Notes under the pieces: generated by a model
Told to the model about the DNA's origin: nothing
The model's database searches: none
Seen by the model: the letters and a program-made list of their open reading frames with translations, nothing else
Translations under genes and position numbers: made by a program
In this document: piece after piece, positions 14,411-20,800 of the stretch
How positions within the stretch are numbered: position 1 is the first letter of the stretch
How the letters are laid out: every line of letters starts with the position of its first letter
Source: Kangiella sp.
Lineage (GTDB): Bacteria; Pseudomonadota; Gammaproteobacteria; Enterobacterales; Kangiellaceae
Direction: 5' to 3'
Assembly: GCA_002733465.1 (NCBI GenBank)
Contig: NVVT01000002.1
Span: 227,826-252,208, forward strand
Length of the DNA stretch: 24,383 bases

Positions 14411-14916
14411 AATTCACACCCCAGCCTTGCTTCGCAGTGGCGTAAAAATTGGTGAAAGGCGTTATTAGCTTCAATGCCCTCCCTTAGAATTTTTCCATAC
14501 TCTTTATAAGATATTTTTTCATCGGCAAAGGCTTGGCTAACCGCAGCACTCACCTCGCCAATTTCCTTGTGCCATTTTGAGTACATTTTTAAAACATCAA
14601 TGTGAGAGCTTTTTTCATACTTGCGAATGGGCACTAAAGTAAAACCCAGCACTTGAGCAATGCTTTCTAAAAGAGAGTAAGACTGAGTTATTTTTAATAA
14701 TCGAATGGCATCTAAAAAACCAAGTTTATGATTCTCAGATTTAGCATTAACTTCGTGGCTTAAAGTAGTGCTACTTTTATTAATTTGAGGAGCAAGGCCA
14801 CTTGAGCCTCGCTTGTGGCTATGCACTAATTCATGCATACCCATTTCTAAAATATTTACTTCAAAAGGCGTTAAAACGTCACCGGCTCTTGAATCAATTG
14901 CAGCTAATACACTCAT
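14407..14916 (-). CDS. CII-like phage regulatory protein (phage 186 CII family-like)
   Basis: A 169-residue protein with AAGGA upstream of the ATG. Two segments fit the family of phage 186 CII regulators: FLDAIRLLKITQSYSLLESIAQVLGFTLVPI (about 76-106) and WHKEIGEVSAAVSQAFADEKISYKEYGKILREGIEAN (about 124-160). The first 40 residues (LTPFEVNILEMGMHELVHS) would correspond to the DNA-binding helices. In such phages the protein activates lysogenic transcription; here it is the first gene after the structured leader at 14950-15061. The match is made by pattern only, so a different early regulator remains possible. Confidence 0.5.
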   Translation of the reverse strand: MSVLAAIDSRAGDVLTPFEVNILEMGMHELVHSHKRGSSGLAPQINKSSTTLSHEVNAKSENHKLGFLDAIRLLKITQSYSLLESIAQVLGFTLVPIRKYEKSSHIDVLKMYSKWHKEIGEVSAAVSQAFADEKISYKEYGKILREGIEANNAFHQFLRHCEARLGCEL

Positions 14917-14949
14917 GGCAAATTCCTTGTCATTTACGCGTGTTGTTTA

Positions 14950-15061
14950 AGCTACTTTCGTCCTAGCATTGATCCTGCTAAAGTATCAGCAGGTAGATGT
15001 TCGTGTCCGAGCTAGGCGAAAGCCGCTACCTATGCTCGCCGGTGCTGTAACACTGGCGAGC
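14950..15061. other. Structured intergenic element with nested hairpins
   Basis: The gap between the antirepressor gene and the CII-like gene (14917-15074) contains three stems. Outer stem: CTTTCG-T-CCTAGC (14955-14967) pairs with GCTAGG-CGAAAG (15011-15022), with one bulged base, extended by AGC/GCT (14950-14952 with 15025-15027). Inside it, CCTGCT (14974-14979) pairs with AGCAGG (14988-14993). A separate hairpin GCTCGCCGGTG (15034-15044) pairs with CACTGGCGAGC (15051-15061). No T-run follows. It may be a folded RNA leader, a small RNA, or an origin-like DNA structure. The one non-Watson-Crick pair is G-U on the plus strand and A-C on the minus strand. Confidence 0.6.
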
Positions 15062-15074
15062 AACCTTTATTCTG

Positions 15075-15650
15075 CTATACCTTCAATTCCATTTGGTCAT
15101 CTCGCAGATCATTAATGTCAACCCCAATCGCCTTAAGCTCTTTGTTGATTAACTGGGTAAGAGCTAATTTCTCTTTATTATTATCTGTTTGATTTCTCAT
15201 GCGGAACAGATTACTTAAAGGCTTTGTTTTGTCATCACTACCCGATTTAATAACGCCACTGGCACTTTCATACTCATGAAGCAAGTCATCCCACTCACAA
15301 TGTTTACCTTCTAGCCAATCTGCCGCGTCTGAATTACCCATTCCACGGATGTTTTCAGGGTTTAAACTGTTCAAAAAGGTAGTAACTCGGTCTAGTCGGA
15401 TACAAGTTTGGGGTGTACCACCATACTTAAGTGTGGTGGTTTTTGTACCCAAACGCTTACCCAAATACTTTGTTGGCGATGTTTTACGTCTCTGCCCTTC
15501 CCATTGAGCACCAACAAGCTCAACTATTGGCTTTAATGGAACTCTATCAAAACCATCATCACAACGTATTACCGGCACTATTGCATCTCCATACTCGATA
15601 GAAAGATGAATCCTGCTTTTATTGCCCTTGATTTCTAACTCTTTTTTCAT
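15075..15650 (-). CDS. Antirepressor (P22 antirepressor N-terminal domain protein)
   Basis: A 191-residue protein from the ATG at 15650 (MKKELEIKGNKSRIHL), chosen because AGGGGA lies about 8 bases upstream; the frame extends to 15710 only from a TTG inside a hairpin. Residues about 20-115 fit the P22 Ant N-terminal domain: VPVIRCDDGFDRVPLKPIVELVGAQWEGQRRKT, then LGKR, then QTCIRLDRVTTFLNSLNP. The family inactivates phage repressors by direct binding, switching the prophage to lytic growth. It is the second gene after the early promoter, behind an RHH protein, the same order as arc-ant in P22. An antisense RNA is predicted to overlap its leader (separate entry). Confidence 0.8.
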   Translation of the reverse strand: MKKELEIKGNKSRIHLSIEYGDAIVPVIRCDDGFDRVPLKPIVELVGAQWEGQRRKTSPTKYLGKRLGTKTTTLKYGGTPQTCIRLDRVTTFLNSLNPENIRGMGNSDAADWLEGKHCEWDDLLHEYESASGVIKSGSDDKTKPLSNLFRMRNQTDNNKEKLALTQLINKELKAIGVDINDLRDDQMELKV

Positions 15651-15656
15651 TACTAT
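15628..15656 (+). promoter_or_regulatory. Promoter opposing the antirepressor gene
   Basis: On the plus strand, TTGATT (15628-15633) and TACTAT (15651-15656) are separated by exactly 17 bp; each matches the sigma-70 consensus at 4 of 6 positions. It spans the antirepressor start codon and points away from that gene toward the terminator at 15698-15725. The likely start base is G15664. Confidence 0.45.
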
Positions 15657-15663
15657 TTCCCCT

Positions 15664-15725
15664 GTTAAATGCACGTGGATGTGTAAATTAATAAATCGCT
15701 CAAGCTTCAACTTGAGCTTTTTTTT
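15664..15725 (+). ncRNA. Predicted antisense RNA of the RHH-antirepressor junction (sar-like)
   Basis: The promoter at 15628-15656 and the terminator at 15698-15725 define a transcript of about 60 nt, fully antisense to the leader between the RHH gene (stop at 15730) and the antirepressor ribosome-binding site (15659-15662). No protein-coding ORF fits it. In phage P22 a 69-nt RNA, sar, has the same layout between arc and ant and limits ant translation. By analogy this RNA would pair with the antirepressor mRNA and hold down its synthesis. Seen: promoter-like boxes, terminator, position. Inferred: transcription and function. The predicted 5' end only abuts the ribosome-binding site, so a few bases more upstream would be needed to cover it. 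Confidence 0.5.
15698..15725 (+). terminator. Perfect rho-independent terminator on the plus strand
   Basis: GCTCAAG (15698-15704), a 6-base loop and CTTGAGC (15711-15717) form a 7-bp perfect stem followed directly by eight T (15718-15725). It points rightward, against all neighbouring genes, so it cannot serve them. It needs a plus-strand transcript to act on. Confidence 0.85.
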
Positions 15726-15729
15726 GCCT

Positions 15730-15951
15730 TCAAGAAACCTTAGCTACAGCCTCGTAGCGTTTTAAACTCCCGTTTTTAATTCGATAGCCATTGTTGTGCG
15801 CTATCATTCCTAACTTTACAAAATAGGATGCCTGCACCGCAATTGGTCTAGTTTCATCCTTGGCAACAGCATCAACCTCCTGCCATATACTAGCTGGCAA
15901 GCCCACTGATACTCTTTGTAACGGACTCTCATTTGAGGATTTATTGGCCAT
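15730..15951 (-). CDS. Ribbon-helix-helix (Arc-like) DNA-binding protein
   Basis: A 73-residue protein. QRVSVGLP (about 12-19) would be the DNA-contacting strand, ASIWQEVDAVAKDE helix A and PIAVQASYFVKLGMIAHNN helix B, the Arc/MetJ-type layout; a Lys-rich tail follows. The second ATG (15951) is preferred over the first (15954) because AAGGAG then lies 6 bases upstream. It is the first gene of the early operon and precedes the antirepressor gene by 79 bp, as arc precedes ant in P22. By analogy it may repress its own promoter. Its sequence is not obviously close to P22 Arc. Confidence 0.7.
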   Translation of the reverse strand: MANKSSNESPLQRVSVGLPASIWQEVDAVAKDETRPIAVQASYFVKLGMIAHNNGYRIKNGSLKRYEAVAKVS

Positions 15952-15975
15952 CATTCACTCCTTACTGTATTAGTT

Positions 15976-15984
15976 TGATATAAT
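15976..15984 (+). promoter_or_regulatory. Extended -10 promoter of the repressor gene
   Basis: TGATATAAT is an extended -10 box (TGn plus perfect TATAAT at 15979-15984) on the plus strand. No good -35 is seen, which such promoters tolerate. A start near 15991 gives an 87-nt leader that contains the palindrome at 16047-16060 before the repressor ATG at 16078, allowing autoregulation. Confidence 0.5.
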
Positions 15985-16041
15985 GTCGCTTATTAAATGC
16001 TATTAAGTTCAATCAGAGATGTTTAATTAGCTTGCATGAAA

Positions 16042-16068
16042 TTTATATCCGTATACGGATTAAGTCAA
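16042..16068 (-). promoter_or_regulatory. Early promoter
   Basis: On the minus strand, -35 TTGACT (16063-16068, 5 of 6) is followed after 15 bp by TATAAA (16042-16047, 5 of 6) or after 17 bp by TAAATT (16040-16045). It would drive the RHH-antirepressor-early gene operon. The spacer is filled by the 14-bp palindrome, so a bound repressor would block RNA polymerase. Confidence 0.6.
16047..16060. promoter_or_regulatory. Palindromic operator candidate
   Basis: ATCCGTATACGGAT is a perfect 14-bp palindrome between the divergent repressor and early genes. It lies inside the early promoter spacer and inside the repressor leader. No second perfect copy was noticed in the window. It is probably the binding site of the repressor at 16078-16842 or of the RHH protein. 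Confidence 0.65.
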
Positions 16069-16077
16069 GAGATATTT

Positions 16078-16842
16078 ATGAATATTAACCTAAGCAGGAT
16101 ATTGAAATTAATCCTAGATGACAGAAAACAAACTAAATGGGGTAAGGATTTGGGCATCCCTATCAGCTCAAACTCTCGATTATTCAAGGACGGAACTCTT
16201 CCAGCCGACAAGTATTTAACTAAAATAATGCACTCAGAAAACGTCTCGCTAAACGCGCTCTTTGGCAACTCAGACGCGCCATTCATTGTGCATCGCACCA
16301 TTGACAGTTCTGAGACCTTTCAATTCATTAAACCGCATTTAGAAGACGAAGCTTGGGACATTCATATTATCTCTGGCGCAGAGTACCCAATTATTGTATT
16401 AAGCACACTGGCAGAAGATGGAGACGGCTTTAAATACACGCCCATTGAGGTTGTTTGTGGTCCAGCCGATATTGCAACGGCTAATTTATTTAAGGGCTTA
16501 AAGGTGATGCACAAGGCGCTTCCTAAAGATGAGGCTAATGAGCTAGCCACCGGTTACAAGGGCACTTATTACTTGTTTGGTAAAACCACTTTATTAGATG
16601 CCGTAGAAGTTAATCACTCAGAAATAATGGACATATTCAGGCGTGAGGCAACAAAAAATGCACAAACGCTTAAGAGAATTATGCAAATTATTGATGACAC
16701 CATGGCAGAAGAAAAATCAAACCTATCCGCAGAAGATAGGCGCAAGCTGGTTTCTGAGCTTTATTTTTACGCCGTAGAAGAGGGTTTAGGCTCTGGCGAT
16801 ATTAGTGAAAACCTAGTGAGCTCTATGATGCGAGTGATTTAG
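16078..16842 (+). CDS. Prophage repressor (CI-like), without visible S24 domain
   Basis: A 254-residue protein and the only plus-strand gene of the prophage part, divergent from the early operon. The start at 16078 (MNINLSRILKLILDD) has AGAGAT upstream; the ATG at 16036 has no ribosome-binding site and would put the operator inside the gene. Residues about 10-60 look like a helix-turn-helix (KQTKWGKDLGIPISSNSRLFKDGTLP, then ENVSLNALFG), with the PFIV junction common after such domains. The middle (about 75-160) is strand-rich. The C-terminus (IFRREATKNAQTLKRIMQIIDDTMAEE onward) is helical and could form oligomers. I see no Ser/Lys peptidase motif or Ala-Gly cleavage site of LexA-type repressors. 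Confidence 0.65.
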   Translation: MNINLSRILKLILDDRKQTKWGKDLGIPISSNSRLFKDGTLPADKYLTKIMHSENVSLNALFGNSDAPFIVHRTIDSSETFQFIKPHLEDEAWDIHIISGAEYPIIVLSTLAEDGDGFKYTPIEVVCGPADIATANLFKGLKVMHKALPKDEANELATGYKGTYYLFGKTTLLDAVEVNHSEIMDIFRREATKNAQTLKRIMQIIDDTMAEEKSNLSAEDRRKLVSELYFYAVEEGLGSGDISENLVSSMMRVI

Positions 16843-17159
16843 CTCTCGCCTACAGCTCTTAAACCATCATTAAAACGTCTCTCTTTTTTCAGCAACTCTC
16901 CAAAAGTAGAATTAAAAATTTCAACATCTACTTTCCAAAAACACATCAGCTTCACTCGTAAAAATTGATCGTCAATGTTTTGAATCTTGTGATACTTAGC
17001 CTGTAATTGGAAGGCTTCAGTTCGCATCCGCTCGCGTCTTCCGTTCTCTGAATTACGCCGTTCATTATCCTTAACAACTAAATTTATTCTATTTTCATTT
17101 ACAATGCTTTCTTTGCAAAAATTAAATGAATACAACAACCATATGAATAGTTTTTTCAC
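16839..17159 (-). CDS. Hypothetical protein convergent with the repressor
   Basis: A 106-residue protein starting with GTG, with AGGGA about 7 bases upstream. A short hydrophobic N-terminus (FIWLLYSFNFC) may be a signal or membrane segment, then comes a very charged region (NERRNSENGRRERMRTEAFQ) and a final LLKKERRF segment. Its stop codon overlaps the repressor stop from the opposite strand. It lies 105 bp after the lipoprotein gene; that gap shows no clear terminator. It could be the last gene of the late operon or a lysogenic accessory gene. Confidence 0.45.
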   Translation of the reverse strand: MKKLFIWLLYSFNFCKESIVNENRINLVVKDNERRNSENGRRERMRTEAFQLQAKYHKIQNIDDQFLRVKLMCFWKVDVEIFNSTFGELLKKERRFNDGLRAVGES

Positions 17160-17264
17160 TGTTTTTTCCCTAAATAAGAATATCTCGATGTAAAAATTGG
17201 CATGTTTAGAAAATGGTTGTTAGTTTGGGTAATGTAACAAATTGTGTATTAATATTAGGAGGGA

Positions 17265-17627
17265 TTAGTGATATTGTCCATAAAAGCAGTGCGTCATTTC
17301 GTGCCCTAACAAGCTTTCAAAGCTCTCTATATTGTTTGATGGTTCCACTAAAACAATATAGCACTGGTCATCAAAGTAATAGTGAAACCCAAGTCTTTCT
17401 TCAGTTTTTGAAATCAAACCAATGGGGCCACTGTTTCGACTGATTGATTCAAAATCAATTGACGAATCATCTTTTATTTTATTAATCCGCCGATATTCTT
17501 TTTCAACTTCTTGAGGTGAGATTAAAAATTGATAGTTGACTTTAACGGGTGACTCAACTTTCAAAATCATCGGCTTAGTAGGCACACTTTTGCAAGCTGT
17601 CAGAAAACACAACATAACTAATATCAT
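17265..17627 (-). CDS. Putative lipoprotein with HExxH metallopeptidase motif
   Basis: A 120-residue protein. The N-terminus MILVMLCFLTACKS is a short hydrophobic stretch ending in a lipobox (L9-T-A-C12), so a lipid-anchored product is likely. The usual Arg/Lys before the hydrophobic part is missing; an upstream in-frame ATT would supply one. Near the C-terminus, GHEMTHCFYG carries HEMTH, the HExxH zinc motif of metallopeptidases. No third ligand is obvious in the ~7 residues left. It overlaps the preceding gene by 4 bp and closes the tail part of the late operon. It may act in tail-related processing or change the lysogen's envelope. Confidence 0.6.
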   Translation of the reverse strand: MILVMLCFLTACKSVPTKPMILKVESPVKVNYQFLISPQEVEKEYRRINKIKDDSSIDFESISRNSGPIGLISKTEERLGFHYYFDDQCYIVLVEPSNNIESFESLLGHEMTHCFYGQYH

Positions 17628-17812
17628 AAATCTAATGATGGTTCCTGCTCCTGCATTTCATTATCAATAAAGTAATAACCCCGAACGCCTCCAGTAAATT
17701 CTATTAACTCACAGCTCGTAGGACAAGGCAGATCCTTAAACGTGTTGCCACAGTGACAAACGCCGGTGCTTTGGATTTTTTTTGATGTCTTGTTTACCGC
17801 TATCCAGTGCAT
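17624..17812 (-). CDS. Small Cys-containing protein downstream of the tail fibre
   Basis: A 62-residue protein starting in a TAATG overlap with the tail gene stop. CHCGNTFKDLPCPTSC (about 19-34) has four Cys, suggesting a small zinc-binding or disulphide-bonded knuckle. The end EMQEQEPSLDL is acidic. It overlaps the lipoprotein gene start by 4 bp. No family is recognised. Confidence 0.6.
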   Translation of the reverse strand: MHWIAVNKTSKKIQSTGVCHCGNTFKDLPCPTSCELIEFTGGVRGYYFIDNEMQEQEPSLDL

Positions 17813-20800
17813 TATTGTTCTTCTCTGGTTGTGATAATGCCAGTTGAAGACTCAACTACATCGGTTGAGTCTTGATCGGTTGTTACTGTATACGTATGCG
17901 TTCCAACGCCCGGGGTATCGTTTATTGTTCTAACGTTAGATCCGTACTCCCAATACCCTTCGCCCGCATCAGATTCAAACCGATCAACTACTTGAATGGT
18001 ATCAATGGTTATGCCGTTTCTTTTAAGATTGAGCGTTATAAACCCAGCCGGCGGATCGTTGGTGTTAAAGCTACTTTCGGAATTTTCAGCAAGACTCCAT
18101 GTAATTGTTATTCCGTTACCTACGGAAATGTGAGTTAAGCCTGTTTTAGGATCATTCGTTGAGTTTAATATTGGATTTGCGCCCAACCCATCTGAGCCGT
18201 CTTGACCGTCCGCCCCCCTAATCAACGTCCAAGAATAAAGCGATGCTGTGTTTGAATCAGCGAGAATAAAATCTGTATATTGGCCAATATAAAATTTATT
18301 AGTTGAATCGGTTGTGCTAAATCCAGTGGCACCCGCAGCGTCATTTGCGTAAGCTATATGCAAATAGCTGGTTTGCCCATTAGTTCCATTTGATCCTGCT
18401 AGGCCATCAGAACCGTCTGCCCCATCAGAACCTACTACTAATTGCCAATTCCATAAACCACTGCCTGAACCTGCATCAGCAACAATAGAATCTACGTAGG
18501 TTCCTATATATAACTTACCCGCTGGATCTTGACTAAATCCTGTACCTGTTATGGTGTCTGCATAAGCGATATGAAAATAAGTGCTAGTGCCATCAGCACC
18601 ATTAATTCCGTTAGTTCCATCAGCACCTTGTAAACCTTGCAGTCCGTCGATACCATTTGTTCCATCCTTAGCTACTTCAACAATATGCATATCTTGAATG
18701 TCTATCGTGGTATTAGTGCCTACATCTCCCTGTCTTACAAACAACCCGCCAATAGCCATAGTGACTGCATTAGATGGTATTGTAGCTATAGCATCTCCAC
18801 CGAATTCGGTATAGTATTTAGTCCATGTTGTAGGAAACACAGAATCCGCTAAATAGTAATTGTAGCTGCCTTGCCCTGCGGGCCAACCAGAAGAGTCACT
18901 AACAGGTGTTGATAAGTTGGATATACGAACGTCTGAAGAATCATAAAAAATTACTATTAAATAGTTTCTTCTATCTCCTACAGGCTGCCTTACCTGTGCC
19001 GAAACCCTATATTTTTGTCCTGGGGTTATACCTATAGCCTCACTAACCACGGTGTGGCTATTGTCATTATTATCTGTAAGACTTAAAGCATCGCCCCAAA
19101 TAGGTCCATCTGATACTGTTTTAGTTATAAACGGAGAAGTTAAGGTATCGACTCTGGTGATGTTTCTATACCATAAACTTAAATCATTAGACCTACGGCC
19201 TGAGTTAAGTGCTGATGACCCAGATGTTCCAGAATCACCTTTAACACTATACTCTGATGGAGTTGACCATGCGTTATTTGACCAAGTATCAGCTACTGCG
19301 TTATGAGTGTATAGAGAAGTAGAAACCCATGTTATCTCACCCTCTGTGTAGTAAGGGTCATCTTGCCAACTTGCTGGTGCAGTTTCAACAGTACCTGTGA
19401 ATGATCCACCACTAGGCGTAGCAGGAGCCAATACGCTGGTTGTGAATACGTAAGATTTAAAAGACCCATCTGTAATATAGTAATCAGAACCTTCAACAGG
19501 AGTGTTTCCAGATATCTGTGCAGCAGACGAGAATGCCCCTACTACACCGTTAGTAACAGTAGCAGTACGTCTGAACATATCTGAAGTTAGAAAATCACTA
19601 TGCCACAGTGTTGCACCATCAATACTATATTCGTATATTTCATAAATAGTATCTCCATCAGTAGCTAACCTACCCATTAAATCAGATAGAGACGGTTCAT
19701 TGCCGTTAACCTCGTCAACCCTTGGCCTGCTAAACTGGACAACATTTGTAAGTGAATTTGAATAATAAAGATATGCCCTGTGTCTTTGCGTTGAAGAGCC
19801 GTCACTTTTAAATTCAGTTGCATCAATTACTCTTGAGCCATCAGATGGATCGTAAACTCCAGAGATACCTAAATCTGAACCTGTGTAGCTTGAACCATGA
19901 AGCACCCCAATTATGAGATACCATTTGTCGTTAGTCGGTAAATCACCGTTCCAAAAATATGGATTAGTTGTGACAACGTCAGCTAAAGTTAAGCAAGCTA
20001 GACACCCTAAATAAACAGTACCAACGCTTTCACTTTGTTTTGCCCAAACGCTAAAACGATATGTTTTAGTTGGATCGTAGTTTTCTGATGTTAAAGAGTC
20101 ATTTATCCAACCACCATCCGCTCCCAACCCATCACCAATATTTGATTGACATCGCCAAATAGGCTCTGTAATTCCATGTGGCCCAACATCAAGCACAATT
20201 GAGTTTTCATCGGCCAAACCATTTCTAAGAAAGCTTCCTTGGCTTCCTGTGGTGCCAACAACCCACTCTCTTGGATCTATTAGATTTGCTGAGCCGTCTG
20301 CGCCTCTAATTAGCGTCCAAGAATAATCGCCTGCGATGTTTGAGTCGGCCAAGACAAAATCCGTATATTGCCCTATGTAAAATTTATCGACAGAATTGGT
20401 TGTGCTAAACCCAGTTGAACCTGCACTGTCATTTGCATAAGCAATATGTAAATAACTGGTTTGTCCGTTGGTTCCATTTGTGCCGGCGATACCGTCTGAG
20501 CCGTTTGTGCCGTCCGCCCCATCGGAGCCAACTACTAATTGCCAATTCCACAAATTACTGGTTGAATTTGCATCTGCAACAACAGAGTCAACATAGGTAC
20601 CTATGTATAATTTTCCTGCGGGATTTTGGCTAAACCCTGTTCCCGCTATAGTGTCTGCATAGGCTATGTGAAAATAAGTGCTAACACCATCAACGCCATT
20701 GGTTCCCGCTATTCCGTCAGCTCCATCGTTACCTTGCAAACCCTGCAGGCCGTCAGTACCATTTGCGCCATCAGCGCCCGCCACGCCATCACTACCAACA

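Noticed and set aside
15651..15710. Longer N-terminus of the antirepressor to 15710
   Set aside because: The start would be a TTG inside the plus-strand terminator hairpin; the ATG at 15650 has a clear AGGGGA site.
16036..16077. Longer N-terminus of the repressor from ATG 16036
   Set aside because: No ribosome-binding site, unlike the ATG at 16078, and it would place the perfect operator palindrome in coding sequence.
17213..17443. Plus-strand ORF of 76 codons
   Set aside because: It lies mostly antisense to the lipoprotein gene, has no recognisable product, and overlaps a gene with lipobox and HExxH motif.
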